Positions 19,413-28,474 of a DNA stretch of 64,000 bases are shown here, piece after piece. Numbering within the stretch: position 1 is the first letter of the stretch; every line of letters starts with the position of its first letter. The DNA is from Hamadaea flava (lineage in GTDB: Bacteria > Actinomycetota > Actinomycetes > Mycobacteriales > Micromonosporaceae): contig NZ_JAMZDZ010000001.1 in the NCBI RefSeq assembly GCF_024172085.1, positions 4,278,001 through 4,342,000 on the forward strand, in the 5' to 3' direction. The translations under genes were made by a program, and so were the position numbers. The notes beneath the pieces are model-generated. The model saw nothing but the letters and a program-made list of their open reading frames with translations, did not search any database and was not told the DNA's origin.

Positions 19413-20453
19413 ATGAGCACAGACGTCCACCCGGCCACGGAGTCAGCGTTGACGGCCGACCTCGAGACCAACGCGACCGGCGCCGCCGAGGTCGAGCAGA
19501 CCATTCGGGGGCCGAAGCCGCTCACCGAGGGCGCTCAGCCGACCGGCGTACTGATCGGTTTGTGGGCGTTCGTCGTCATCCCGTTCATCGCGCTGATCGC
19601 CGCGATCCCGGTCGCGTGGGGCGGCTGGCTGTCCTGGGTCGACATCGCCATCTTCGCCGTGTGGTACTGCGTCGCCGGGCTGGGCATCACCATCGGCTTC
19701 CACCGTTACCTCACGCACGGCTCGTTCAAGGCCACCCGGTGGCTGCGCGTGACGCTCGCGGTCGCCGGCTCCTTCGCCGTCGAGGGCTCGCCCACCCAGT
19801 GGGTCGCCGACCACCGCCGTCACCACGCGTTCTCCGACAACGAGGGCGACCCGCACTCGCCGTGGCGCTTCGGCACCTCGTTCTGGGCGCTGACCAAGGG
19901 CCTGTTCTACGCGCACATGGGCTGGCTGTTCGCGCGGGAGCTGACCAACCGCGCCCGGTTCGCCCCGGACCTGGTCGCCGACAAGGACATCCAGAAGGTC
20001 GACAAGCTCTTCCCGACGCTGATCGCCGTCTCGCTGATCGCCCCGGCGGCCGTCGGCGGCCTGGTCACCTGGTCCTGGCAGGGCGCACTGACCGCGTTCT
20101 TCTGGGCCGGGCTGGTCCGCGTCGGCCTGCTGCACCACGTCACGTGGTCCATCAACTCGATCTGCCACGTCTACGGCGAGCGCCCGTTCGAGACCCGGGA
20201 CGGCGACAAGGCCTCCAACTTCTGGCCGCTGGCCATCCTGTCGTTCGGCGAGAGCTGGCACAACCTGCACCACTCGGACCCGACCTGCGCCCGCCACGGG
20301 GTCATGAAGGGCCAGATCGACATCTCCGCGCGTACCATCTGGCTCTTCGAAAAGGCCGGCTGGGCGACCAATGTTCGCTGGCCCAAGCGTGACCGGCTGG
20401 CCTCGAAGCTGGTGGAGGGCGCTCAGGCGAGCGCCGGCCGCCTCGGCCGGTGA
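19413..20453 (+). CDS. membrane fatty acyl-CoA desaturase
   Basis: Di-iron desaturase inserting a cis double bond into an acyl chain, adjusting membrane fluidity. The three histidine boxes are HRYLTH, HRRHH and HNLHH, and four hydrophobic helices are arranged as in the delta-9 family. 346 aa from the ATG at 19413, which has GAGG 10 nt upstream; an in-frame GTG at 19401 overlaps that site and is less likely. The stop overlaps a possible GTG of the TetR gene. A strong palindromic operator lies upstream. Confidence 0.92.
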   Translation: MSTDVHPATESALTADLETNATGAAEVEQTIRGPKPLTEGAQPTGVLIGLWAFVVIPFIALIAAIPVAWGGWLSWVDIAIFAVWYCVAGLGITIGFHRYLTHGSFKATRWLRVTLAVAGSFAVEGSPTQWVADHRRHHAFSDNEGDPHSPWRFGTSFWALTKGLFYAHMGWLFARELTNRARFAPDLVADKDIQKVDKLFPTLIAVSLIAPAAVGGLVTWSWQGALTAFFWAGLVRVGLLHHVTWSINSICHVYGERPFETRDGDKASNFWPLAILSFGESWHNLHHSDPTCARHGVMKGQIDISARTIWLFEKAGWATNVRWPKRDRLASKLVEGAQASAGRLGR

Positions 20454-20512
20454 CCTCCACCGCCGCCTTGCCGGAGCGACCCGCGGGGGCATCGGCCTGG
20501 CAGGATGGCGGC

Positions 20513-21187
20513 GTGGAAGAAGCGCGAGTACGCGACCAGGCAGCGCGACCGGCGGAGCGCACCCAGGCCAAGGGCCGGGTACGCATGTCGGCGGCGCAGC
20601 GCCGCGAGCAGCTGATCGCGATCGGCCGTCAGCTGTTCGCGGAGCGGGGGTTCGACGCGACCTCGATCGAGGAGGTCGCGGCCCGGGCCAAGGTCTCCAA
20701 GCCGGTGGTCTACGAGCACTTCGGCGGCAAGGAAGGCCTGTACGCGGTCGTCGTGGACCGCGAGGTGCGCTCGCTGCTCGACCGCATCGCCGGCGCGCTG
20801 ACCGCCGGGCACCCCCGTGAACTGCTGGAGCAGGCGGCCCTGGCGCTGCTGGACTACATCGAGGAAGAGACCAACGGCTTCCGGGTGCTCGTCCGCGAGT
20901 CGCCGGTGATGTCGGCGTCGGGCAACTTCTCCTCGGTCCTCAACGACGTCGCGCACCAGGTCGAGCACATCCTCGGCGCCGAGTTCAAGACGCGGGGCTA
21001 CGACCCGAAGCTGGCCGAGCTGTACTCGCAGGCGCTCGTCGGCATGGTGTCGCTGGTCGGCCGCTGGTGGCTGGAGGTACGCAAGCCGCGCAAGGAGACG
21101 GTGGCCGCGCACATGGTCAACCTGGCCTGGAACGGGCTGGCCCAGTTGGAGCAGAAGCCCGGTCTGCTGACCCGCCGGGGCAAGTAG
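20513..21187 (+). CDS. TetR-family transcriptional regulator
   Basis: DNA-binding repressor, probably controlling the upstream desaturase. N-terminal HTH (about residues 25-70) contains RREQLIAIGRQLFAERGF and VSKPVVYEHFGGKEGLY, followed by an all-helical ligand domain. GTG at 20513 (after AGGA) matches the start VEEARVRDQ; an in-frame GTG at 20450 overlapping the desaturase stop and an ATG at 20585 are alternatives. Read in the same direction as the desaturase 60 bp earlier, so the pair may be an autoregulated operon. The ligand is likely an acyl-CoA, by analogy only. Confidence 0.88.
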   Translation: MEEARVRDQAARPAERTQAKGRVRMSAAQRREQLIAIGRQLFAERGFDATSIEEVAARAKVSKPVVYEHFGGKEGLYAVVVDREVRSLLDRIAGALTAGHPRELLEQAALALLDYIEEETNGFRVLVRESPVMSASGNFSSVLNDVAHQVEHILGAEFKTRGYDPKLAELYSQALVGMVSLVGRWWLEVRKPRKETVAAHMVNLAWNGLAQLEQKPGLLTRRGK

Positions 21188-21196
21188 CCCCGGCGG
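21172..21196. terminator. hairpin over TetR stop codon
   Basis: Perfect 10-bp stem CCGCCGGGGC / GCCCCGGCGG with loop AAGTA; the TetR stop codon is in the loop and arm. It serves the convergent TetR and DUF4383 genes, 15 bp apart. Confidence 0.65.
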
Positions 21197-21202
21197 CGGG
21201 CC

Positions 21203-21685
21203 TCAAACGGCGGCGTGTCCCGGATGCTTACCGCCCGGTACGCGGATCGCCTCCTCCTGCCGGGCCTGCTCGGGCGGGCCGGTGCGGTTGTAGAGGCCGA
21301 TCGTGAGCAGCGCGGTGCCGATCAGGCTGGACACCACACAGGTCGCGACCGAGAAGTTCAGCTTGTTCAGGTCGGATCGGATGATGATCAGCCCGAAGAC
21401 GCCGACGAACATGAACAGGCCGCCGGCCCCCAGGTCGACGAAGTGGTCGATGTTGCGGCCGTAGAGGTTGGCCAGCACCACGATCACCCCCATGACGATG
21501 GAGAGCACGGAGAAGGCCATATTCGTCTTGAGGCCGAGCACGACCGTGTCGCCGCGCGAGAAGAACGACTCGTCTGCGGTCTGGATCGCCCCGATGATCC
21601 CGAAGATCAGCAGATAGAGCCCGATAAGGACGGCCAGCGCCCGGTAGAGCGGCCGCAGCCGATGGTTGACCGGTATGTGCGACAT
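21203..21685 (-). CDS. DUF4383 four-helix membrane protein
   Basis: Function unknown. Four predicted membrane helices (about residues 10-30, 50-72, 82-100, 108-128), the opening PVNHRLRPLYRALA and the LYGRNIDHFVDLGAGGLF segment characteristic of DUF4383 proteins. The ATG at 21685 has GGGAGAA upstream and gives 160 aa. A second, diverged DUF4383 gene lies 1.1 kb away on the same strand, with only an acetyltransferase gene between them. Confidence 0.85.
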   Translation of the reverse strand: MSHIPVNHRLRPLYRALAVLIGLYLLIFGIIGAIQTADESFFSRGDTVVLGLKTNMAFSVLSIVMGVIVVLANLYGRNIDHFVDLGAGGLFMFVGVFGLIIIRSDLNKLNFSVATCVVSSLIGTALLTIGLYNRTGPPEQARQEEAIRVPGGKHPGHAAV

Positions 21686-21740
21686 GATCGGATTCTCCCA
21701 TCCGCGCAGCCGCTCCACCCCGCGATTCAGGCCATTCCCG

Positions 21741-22754
21741 TTAGAGGGCGCGCTGCCACTCCATACCTCCCCAGGCGGGGCGGAAACCCATCGCCTCGTT
21801 GATGGAGATCATGTAGCCGTTGCTGGCCGCGTTCCACGTCGTGATCCGGGCGATGGCCGGGTCCTCCTGACGGGCCCGGCGCAGGTTCTCGACCTTCGCG
21901 ATGGTGCCCAGCCGGTGGCCCCGATGATCGGGATCGACGAGGGTGATGAACTGCAACGCCTGCCCGTTGGTCAACTCGGGATCGAGACAGATCGTCGTCC
22001 AGGCCACCAGCTTGCCCGACGCCTCGTGCACCAGGCCCGTGTGGACGGTCTGGCGGCCGCGTACGGTCAGCGACGCCTCCCGTTCCCGGACGCGGTCGGC
22101 GGTGACCTTCTCCGGCTCGAGCTCGAGGTCGCCGGTCGGGGCGTCGGAGAACAGCCGCCCGTCGAGGTACGCGACGTCGTCGATCAGGTCGTCGGGCGGC
22201 ACGCCCAGCCACTGCACGACGCGGTAGCCCTCGGCTTTGGCCCAGGCCTCGGCGAGCATCCGGTCGAGGGCCGCCTCGTCGACCTCGGCGACCGCCAACT
22301 GACGGGCGATCTCGGGCAGGGCCGGCTCGAAGCCCAGCGACCGGGCGAAGGCCGCGGGCGCGGCCGGCGCGGGCGGGCACCCCTCGACGTCGTACATCGT
22401 GGCGCAGTGCAGCTTCGTCCGGCCCAGCTCCTGAGCCCGGCGGACGGCGTACGCGAACAGTTGGCGGCCGAGCCCCCGGCGCCGGAACTCGGGCGCCACG
22501 ATGACGTCGACATTGGCCATGTCGGTGTTCTCGAGCACCGGGGCCTCGATGCGGACCAGCCCGACGGCGGTGCCGTCCAGCCGGGCCAGATAGCGCTCGC
22601 CGATCTGACCAGGGAACGGATCGGTGACGAAGCAGTCGAAAGCCCGCCGGGAGAAGACCGGGCCGAGTGGGTTGTCCACGGTGATGGCCGCTCGATACAC
22701 GGGGTACGCGTCATCGTGGTCGGCCAGGGTGGCGAGGGCGATGTCGAGACTCAT
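21741..22754 (-). CDS. tandem-GNAT acetyltransferase
   Basis: Two GNAT folds in one 337-aa chain, an arrangement like that of mycothiol synthase MshD, but the substrate cannot be assigned. The first domain (about residues 1-155) has the acetyl-CoA motif VAPEFRRRGLGRQLF; the second (about 180-335) has VDPDHRGHRLGTIAK followed by ITTWNAASNGYMISINEAMGF, the usual motif-B segment. Flanked on both sides by DUF4383 membrane proteins on the same strand. Confidence 0.87.
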   Translation of the reverse strand: MSLDIALATLADHDDAYPVYRAAITVDNPLGPVFSRRAFDCFVTDPFPGQIGERYLARLDGTAVGLVRIEAPVLENTDMANVDVIVAPEFRRRGLGRQLFAYAVRRAQELGRTKLHCATMYDVEGCPPAPAAPAAFARSLGFEPALPEIARQLAVAEVDEAALDRMLAEAWAKAEGYRVVQWLGVPPDDLIDDVAYLDGRLFSDAPTGDLELEPEKVTADRVREREASLTVRGRQTVHTGLVHEASGKLVAWTTICLDPELTNGQALQFITLVDPDHRGHRLGTIAKVENLRRARQEDPAIARITTWNAASNGYMISINEAMGFRPAWGGMEWQRAL

Positions 22755-22821
22755 CCGCCCAGCATGTCCGACGGGTGCGACAGCCGCAGCCGGGTTTTAC
22801 GCACCCGCCGGACAGCGGTGG

Positions 22822-23259
22822 TCAGTGGGCAGCGGCGGCGGCCCGGCCGGACTTGAGGTACAGGCCGGCGGCCATCAGCAGCGAGCCGATGACGTACGCG
22901 ACGATCACGTTCGACATGCGGTAGCTCAGGAAGTTCGCGTCCGTCCGCATGATCAGCAGGCCGACCGTGCCGACGGCCATCAGCGCGCACCCGAGGAGGA
23001 AGCTGATCGTGCTGTCGACGTTGCGGCCGATCAGCAACGCCAGCAGCATGACGACGCCACTGCCGACCATCAGCAGGGCGTGCCCCGGGTTCATGCCCAG
23101 CAGGCCGAGCACCTTGCTGTCGTTGGCGGCGAAGTACTCCTGCGACGAGGTGCTGAAGTAGCCGATCGCTCCGATCAGGACAGTCACCGCCGAGGCGACG
23201 GCCGCGATCGTCCGATAGACCGGACGCAGGGGGTGGTTGACCGGCGCGTGCTTGAACAT
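22822..23259 (-). CDS. second DUF4383 membrane protein
   Basis: 145-aa paralogue of the neighbouring DUF4383 protein: PVNHPLRPVYRTIA at the N-terminus, GRNVDSTISFLLG in the third helix, four membrane segments and a short Ala-rich tail. The ATG at 23259 follows CGGGAG at good spacing. Function unknown; the pair may be subunits of one membrane complex. Confidence 0.85.
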   Translation of the reverse strand: MFKHAPVNHPLRPVYRTIAAVASAVTVLIGAIGYFSTSSQEYFAANDSKVLGLLGMNPGHALLMVGSGVVMLLALLIGRNVDSTISFLLGCALMAVGTVGLLIMRTDANFLSYRMSNVIVAYVIGSLLMAAGLYLKSGRAAAAAH

Positions 23260-23357
23260 CTCGCACTCCCGAGTGAGGGTGAGGGGTGTAGCCGGCCGCG
23301 CGAACCGGGTTCGCCCGGGCCGTACGACAGACGCCGAGCAGGGTACAACGGGACGGT

Positions 23358-25148
23358 TCAGCCCTCGGAGACGGTCTCCGCCAGGGTGAGCCACTCCTCC
23401 TCCAGTGCCTCGCGCTCGGCGAGCAGCGTCCGCAGCTCGGCATCGAGGCTGGCCACTTTCTCGTAATCCGTCGCGTTGTCGGCGAGCTGCTTGTGCAGCT
23501 TGCCCTCGCGCTCGCTGAGCTTGCTCAGCGCCCGCTCTACGCGTACCAGTTCCTTCTTGGCGGCCCGCAGGTCCCCCGCGGCGGAACCAGTCCGATCGGA
23601 TTTGACCGGCGCGAGCGCCGCCGGTTGCGCGAGGCCCGGGGACCGGGCGAGATACTCGTCGATTCCGCCCGGCAGGTGGGTGATCCGGCCGTCGCCGAGC
23701 AGCGCGTACGCCGTCTCGGTGACCCGCTCGACGAGGTAGCGGTCGTGGCTGGCCACGATGAGCGTGCCGGGCCAGCCGTCGAGCAGGTCTTCGAGCGCGG
23801 CCAACGTGTCCGTGTCGAGGTCGTTGGTGGGCTCGTCGAGGATGAGCACGTTGGGCTCGGCCGCCAGCAGCCGCAGGAGTTGCAGCCGGCGCCGCTCGCC
23901 GCCGGACAGGTCCTTGACGTAAGTCCACACTCGACGGTCGGTGAACCCGAACACCTCGGCGAGCTGCGTGGCGGACAACTCCTTGTCACCGACCTGCACC
24001 CGCTTGGCGACCTCCTCGACGGCCTCCAGCAGCCGCAGGTCCCCGGGCAGCTCGGCCAGCTCCTGCGACAGGTACGCGATTTTCACCGTCTGTCCGGTGA
24101 GCACCTGGCCGGAGGCCGGCTGGAGCTGCCCGGTCAACGCCCGGAGCAGGGTCGTCTTGCCCGCGCCGTTCGGGCCGAGCAACGCGATGCGATCGCCGGG
24201 GCCGACCCGCCAGGTGACGTCGTCGAGGATCTTCTTCGGGCCGGCGTACAGGGTGACGTTCTCCAGGTCGAAGACCTGCTTGCCGAGGCGCGCGGTGGCC
24301 ATCCGGGCCAGCGACACCGAGTCGCGGACCGGCGGCACGTCCGCGATCAGCGCGTTCGCGGCATCGATGCGGAACCGCGGCTTACTCGTCCGCGCCGGCG
24401 CGCCCCGGCGCAGCCAGGCGATCTCCTTACGCAGCAGGTTCTGCCGCCGCTCCTCGGACACCTGCTCGCGGCGTGCGCGTTCCACCCGGGCGAGGGTCCA
24501 GGCCGCGAAGCCGCCGTCGTACGCGCGGACGGTCTGGTCGGCGACCTCCCAGATCCGGGTGCAGACGGCGTCGAGGAACCAGCGGTCGTGCGTCACGAGC
24601 ACGAGCGCGGACTTCAGCTTGGTGGTGATCCAGTCGGCCAGCCAGCCGATCCCGGTGATGTCGAGGTGGTTGGTCGGCTCGTCCAGGATCAGCACGTCGC
24701 AGTGCCGGATGAGCAGCGCGGCCAGGGCGATCCGGCGGCGCTCGCCACCGGACTTCGGGCCGATCGGATCGTCGAGCCCGATGCCCGGCATGCCCAACCC
24801 GTCCAGCACCGTACGCACACCGGCGTCGCCGGCCCATTCGTGCTCGGCGGCGAACCCCTCGTCGAGCCAGGCGGTGCCCAGGACGACGTCGCGTACGGTG
24901 ATCTCGCCCGGCAGGTCCAGCCGCTGGGGCAGGGTTGCCACCCGCAGATCACGGCGGTGCGCGACCCGGCCGGTGTCCGGCTCCTCAGTCTTCGCCAGAA
25001 GTTTGAGCAGGGTGCTCTTGCCTGCGCCGTTGAGCCCGACGACGCCGATCCGGTCGGATTCGTCCAGCCCGAGCGACACGTCCGTCAACAGCTGCCCGGC
25101 GGTGCCGTAGCCCTTGCCGACCCGGTCGAGATTGATGATGTTCGCCAT
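23358..25148 (-). CDS. ABC-F family ATPase
   Basis: Soluble twin ATPase of the ABC-F family, whose characterised members bind the ribosomal E site and modulate translation or protect against antibiotics. Domain 1 has Walker A GLNGAGKST, signature SGGERRR and LDEPTNHLD; an arginine-rich linker follows (about 210-300); domain 2 has GPNGAGKTT, LSGGERRRLQ and LDEPTNDLD. A C-terminal coiled coil (about 515-596) resembles the Uup/ABC-F CTD. 596 aa. Next gene after ispE on the same strand, an order conserved in actinobacteria. Housekeeping rather than resistance function is likely. Confidence 0.92.
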   Translation of the reverse strand: MANIINLDRVGKGYGTAGQLLTDVSLGLDESDRIGVVGLNGAGKSTLLKLLAKTEEPDTGRVAHRRDLRVATLPQRLDLPGEITVRDVVLGTAWLDEGFAAEHEWAGDAGVRTVLDGLGMPGIGLDDPIGPKSGGERRRIALAALLIRHCDVLILDEPTNHLDITGIGWLADWITTKLKSALVLVTHDRWFLDAVCTRIWEVADQTVRAYDGGFAAWTLARVERARREQVSEERRQNLLRKEIAWLRRGAPARTSKPRFRIDAANALIADVPPVRDSVSLARMATARLGKQVFDLENVTLYAGPKKILDDVTWRVGPGDRIALLGPNGAGKTTLLRALTGQLQPASGQVLTGQTVKIAYLSQELAELPGDLRLLEAVEEVAKRVQVGDKELSATQLAEVFGFTDRRVWTYVKDLSGGERRRLQLLRLLAAEPNVLILDEPTNDLDTDTLAALEDLLDGWPGTLIVASHDRYLVERVTETAYALLGDGRITHLPGGIDEYLARSPGLAQPAALAPVKSDRTGSAAGDLRAAKKELVRVERALSKLSEREGKLHKQLADNATDYEKVASLDAELRTLLAEREALEEEWLTLAETVSEG

Positions 25149-25165
25149 TACGTCCCGCTCTCCCC

Positions 25166-25227
25166 GTTGATCATGGAGTTAACTGTGGTCTCGCCGGTGT
25201 GTCAGGGGTGCGTACTCCATGATCAAA
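25166..25227. repeat. 62-bp dispersed palindromic element, copy 2
   Basis: Arms TTGATCATGGAGT / ACTCCATGATCAA are perfectly complementary over 13 bp. The inner part matches copies 1 and 3 over its GACACACCG-type half (reverse orientation). Lies between ispE and the ABC-F gene; an A6 run follows. Confidence 0.85.
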
Positions 25228-25258
25228 AAAGATGGTGGGGTGGGGCCCGGCCGGTGGG

Positions 25259-26209
25259 TTAGATGGCGCGGGCGCCGATGACGGGGCCTTGCGCAACGCG
25301 GACGGCCCGGCAGACGCCGGCCTTCTCCAGCCCGGCCGCCACCTCGCCCGCGTGATCGGCGCTAGATGCGAGGAAGACACAAGTGGGGCCCGAACCGGAG
25401 ACCAGGCCCGTGAGCGCACCCACTTCGGTGCCCGCCCGCAGCACCTCGCCCAACGCCGGGCGCAAGGAGATTGCGGCTGCCTGGAGGTCGTTGCCGAGCG
25501 CGGCGGCCAGCACGGCCGGGTCCCGCTGCCGCAGCGCCGCCATCAGGTCATCGGTGTCGCCCAGCGGCTCGGGCGCCTCGCCCGCCAGCCGCAGCCGGTC
25601 CAGCTCCCGATAGACGTCCGGAGTGGACAGACCGCCCTCGGCGAGACCGAGCACCCAGTGCCAGGTATGCGCCCGCGCCAGCACCGGGCTCACCGCCTCA
25701 CCCCGGCCGGTGCCGAGCGCGGTGCCACCGTGGATGAGGAAGGGCACGTCGGAGCCGAGCGACGCGGCGAGCCGGGCCAGTTCGTCGCGCGGCACACCGG
25801 TCCCCCACAACGCGTCACAGGCGACCAGCGTCGCGGCGGCGTCGGCCGAACCCCCGGCCAGCCCGCCCGCGAGCGGGATCTGCTTGCGCAGGTGCAGCCG
25901 CGCGTGCGCGTTGACCTTGGCGAACTCGGCCAGCGCGTGGGCCGCCCGGATGATCAGGTTGCTGTCGTCGAGGGCGAGCGAGCCGGCGCCCTCGCCCTCC
26001 ATGGTGAGCGTGAGCGTGTCGCCCCGGCGTGCGGTCACCTCGTCGTGAAGGGAGATCGCGTGATAGACCGTGCGCAGCTCGTGGAACCCGTCGCGGCGCA
26101 GCGGGCCGACACCCAGATGCAAGTTGATCTTCGCCGGAACGCGCACCTTCACGGTGCTGGGCAACGGCCGGTCCTGCTCGTCGTCATCCGGCCACCACGC
26201 TTCGGTCAC
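25259..26209 (-). CDS. ispE: 4-diphosphocytidyl-2-C-methyl-D-erythritol kinase
   Basis: ATP-dependent kinase of the MEP pathway for isoprenoid precursors. GHMP motifs: [14 protein letters not shown] at the N-terminus, [17 protein letters not shown] (about residue 110) and [13 protein letters not shown] near the C-terminus. 316 aa. The GTG start overlaps the rsmA stop as GTGA, indicating translational coupling with rsmA. Confidence 0.95.
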   Translation of the reverse strand: MTEAWWPDDDEQDRPLPSTVKVRVPAKINLHLGVGPLRRDGFHELRTVYHAISLHDEVTARRGDTLTLTMEGEGAGSLALDDSNLIIRAAHALAEFAKVNAHARLHLRKQIPLAGGLAGGSADAAATLVACDALWGTGVPRDELARLAASLGSDVPFLIHGGTALGTGRGEAVSPVLARAHTWHWVLGLAEGGLSTPDVYRELDRLRLAGEAPEPLGDTDDLMAALRQRDPAVLAAALGNDLQAAAISLRPALGEVLRAGTEVGALTGLVSGSGPTCVFLASSADHAGEVAAGLEKAGVCRAVRVAQGPVIGARAI

Positions 26210-27102
26210 CGGGCAACCCTACCGTCTGACTCCGCTTCCGGCGGTTCGCTCACCGCGGTCCGCCGGGCGGCCGCGATCGCGGCGAATTCCATGACCGTCA
26301 ACGATTCCCCGCGCGCCTGCGGGTCGACACCCGCCGCTCGCAGGATTCGCTCGGCCACCGCCGAACCACCGGCCCAGCCGGCGAGCGCCGCCCGCAACGT
26401 CTTACGCCGCTGGGCGAACGCCGCGTCCACGACCGCGAAGACATCCTCCCGGGGAACAGCCGCCGGCGGCGCGTCGCGCAGGGTGAACGCCACCAATCCG
26501 GAGTCGACGTTCGGAACCGGCCAGAACACTGCGGGCGGCACCTTTCCCGCCATCCGTGAGTCGGCGTACCAGGCGAGTTTGACCGAGGGGATGCCGTAGA
26601 CCTTGGACCCCGGCCCGGCGGTCAGCCGGTCGGCCACCTCCAGCTGCACCATCACCAGCCCGTGCCGCAGGCTCGGCAGGGTCGCGAGCAGGTGCAGCAC
26701 GACCGGCACGGCGACGTTGTAGGGCAGATTGGCCACCAACGCGGTGGGCGCCGGTGTGAAGTCGGCCACCGTGGTCTTCAATGCGTCCCCGGCCAGCACG
26801 GTCAGCCGGTCCTTGGCTTCCGGGGCCTGCACGGCGACAGTCTCCGGCAGCGCGGCGGCGAGCACGGGATCGAGTTCCACCGCGTGCACCCGAGCGGCGG
26901 TCTCCAACAGCCCCAGCGTCAGCGAGCCCAGCCCGGGGCCGACCTCGAGCACCACGTCGTCCTCGGTCAACCCGGCCGCCGCCACGATGCGCCGGACCGT
27001 GTTGGGGTCGTGCACGAAGTTCTGCCCCAGCTTCTTCGTCGGGCGTACGCCCAGCTTGGCGGCGAGGGCGCGGATCTGCGCCGGCCCCAGCAGTCCGGTC
27101 AT
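26206..27102 (-). CDS. rsmA: 16S rRNA adenine-N6 dimethyltransferase RsmA (KsgA)
   Basis: Dimethylates A1518 and A1519 of 16S rRNA during 30S maturation. N-terminal [21 protein letters not shown]-binding [14 protein letters not shown] and catalytic [11 protein letters not shown] are intact. 298 aa. Forms a block tatD-rsmA-ispE with gaps of 33 bp and -4 bp. In many actinobacteria an rpf gene sits between tatD and rsmA; here there is none. Confidence 0.95.
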   Translation of the reverse strand: MTGLLGPAQIRALAAKLGVRPTKKLGQNFVHDPNTVRRIVAAAGLTEDDVVLEVGPGLGSLTLGLLETAARVHAVELDPVLAAALPETVAVQAPEAKDRLTVLAGDALKTTVADFTPAPTALVANLPYNVAVPVVLHLLATLPSLRHGLVMVQLEVADRLTAGPGSKVYGIPSVKLAWYADSRMAGKVPPAVFWPVPNVDSGLVAFTLRDAPPAAVPREDVFAVVDAAFAQRRKTLRAALAGWAGGSAVAERILRAAGVDPQARGESLTVMEFAAIAAARRTAVSEPPEAESDGRVAR

Positions 27103-27135
27103 AGTCGATCAGCCTACGGCCTCACCAGGGCCTGT

Positions 27136-28209
27136 TCACCAGGGGCCGAACACGCGCTCCCCGGTCGCCGAGATGCCCTGGCAGACCTCCTCGACCGGCA
27201 GCCCCTTCGCCTCCGCCAGCCCGCGTACGGTCAGCGGGATCAGGTAGGAGGCGTTCGGCGCACCCCGATGCGGCATCGGCGTCAGGTAGGGCGCGTCGGT
27301 CTCGACGAGCAGCTGCGACGGCGGCGTCAACGCGGCCGCCTCCCGCAGGTGCGGCGCGTTCTTGAAGGTCACCGTGCCGGCGAAGGACAGCACATACCCC
27401 CGGCGTACGCACTCGGCGGCGAAGAAGACGTCCCCGGAGAAGCAGTGCAACACCACGGTGTCGGGCGCGCCCGCGTCGTCGAGCACCCGCAGGACGTCGG
27501 CGTGCGCGTCGCGATCATGGATCACCAGCGCCTTTCCGGTGCGCTTGGCGATCTCGATGTGCCCCCGGAAACTGTGCTCCTGCGCCTTGAGGCCGTCTTC
27601 GCCGGTCCGGAAGAAGTCCAACCCGGTCTCGCCGATCCCGCGTACGCGCGGCTGCCCCGCGAGCGAGTCGATCACGGCGAGCGCGGCGTCCAGATCGGCC
27701 AGCCGCGGAGCCTCGTTGGGATGCAGGGCGACGGTCGCCAGCACGGCCGGTACGCGTTCGGCGAGCGCGGCGCTCCACTGGGACGAGGTCACGTCCACCC
27801 CGACCTGGACCAGCCGGTCGACGCCGACCGCGCGGGCCGCCGCGACCTGATCCTCGACCGACCATCCCGACCCGTCGGACCCGACGATCTCACTCCTGTC
27901 GCCGACAGCCGTCCTCCCAGCGTCAGCACCGGCCTCGGTCGAGCGGCTGCCGGCGACGATCTCGCTCCTGTCGCCGGCAGCCGTCCTCCCAGCGTCGGCA
28001 CCGGCCTCGGTCGAGCGGCTGCCGGCGACGATCTCACTCCTGTCGCCGACAGCCGTCCTCCCGGCGTCAGCACCGGCCTCGGTCGAGCGGCTGCCGGCGA
28101 CGATGTCCAAGTGAACATGGCTGTCGAGGACGGGAAGCGGCAGCGCGGACGGCGCTTCTGGAGCGGGACGTTCGCGGCGGTCGGCGGCGCGGCGGCTGCG
28201 ATCACTCAC
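27136..28209 (-). CDS. tatD: TatD-family metal-dependent DNase with repeat insertion
   Basis: Metal-dependent hydrolase of the TatD family (3'-5' exonuclease/DNA repair role in characterised members). Metal ligands are DSHVHLD (residues 29-35), GIGETGLDFFR, VIHDRDAH, LHCFSGD and LVETDAPYLTP. Directly after HVHLD the chain carries three consecutive 24-residue repeats (IVAGSRSTEAGADAGRTAVG-type, residues about 36-108), which replace the usual short loop and leave the reading frame open. The product is therefore 357 aa instead of about 270-290. The core motifs are complete, so activity is plausible. Confidence 0.92.
   Translation of the reverse strand: MSDRSRRAADRRERPAPEAPSALPLPVLDSHVHLDIVAGSRSTEAGADAGRTAVGDRSEIVAGSRSTEAGADAGRTAAGDRSEIVAGSRSTEAGADAGRTAVGDRSEIVGSDGSGWSVEDQVAAARAVGVDRLVQVGVDVTSSQWSAALAERVPAVLATVALHPNEAPRLADLDAALAVIDSLAGQPRVRGIGETGLDFFRTGEDGLKAQEHSFRGHIEIAKRTGKALVIHDRDAHADVLRVLDDAGAPDTVVLHCFSGDVFFAAECVRRGYVLSFAGTVTFKNAPHLREAAALTPPSQLLVETDAPYLTPMPHRGAPNASYLIPLTVRGLAEAKGLPVEEVCQGISATGERVFGPW
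27883..28098. repeat. 3 x 72-bp in-frame tandem repeat in tatD
   Basis: Three contiguous 72-bp units (27883, 27955 and 28027), nearly identical, each starting GACGATCTC on the plus strand. 72 is divisible by three, so each unit encodes 24 residues. No other part of tatD is repetitive. Confidence 0.93.
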
Positions 28210-28243
28210 GCTGCGATCCTAACCTTCCGACCGCCGTTGCCAT

Positions 28244-28470
28244 GATCGGCGGCGGCCGACGATCAGCCCGCCGAAAGCGCCATGATCGGCGGCAGCCGAC
28301 GATCATGGCAACGACAACCCGCAAGATCGGCGGCGGCCGACGATCAGCCGCCGGAAGAGCCACGAACGGCGGCAGCCGACGATCATGGCAACGACAACCC
28401 GCAAGATCGGCGGCGGCCGACGATCAGCCCGCTGCCAGCACCACGAACGGCGGCAGCCGACAGGATGGCG
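28244..28470. repeat. 80-81-bp tandem repeat, about 2.8 copies
   Basis: Units begin at 28244, 28325 and 28405 with GATCGGCGGCGGCCGACGAT. Each unit has two related halves, and the first contains a perfect 10-bp inverted repeat GCCATGATCG / CGATCATGGC (28279-28309). The array fills the gap between tatD and the next gene and ends 4 bp from that gene's stop codon. Confidence 0.9.
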
Positions 28471-28474
28471 AGCG

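Noticed and set aside
26662-28245. Plus-strand 527-codon open frame antisense to rsmA and tatD
   Set aside because: No motif, biased composition, and both minus-strand genes are unmistakable.
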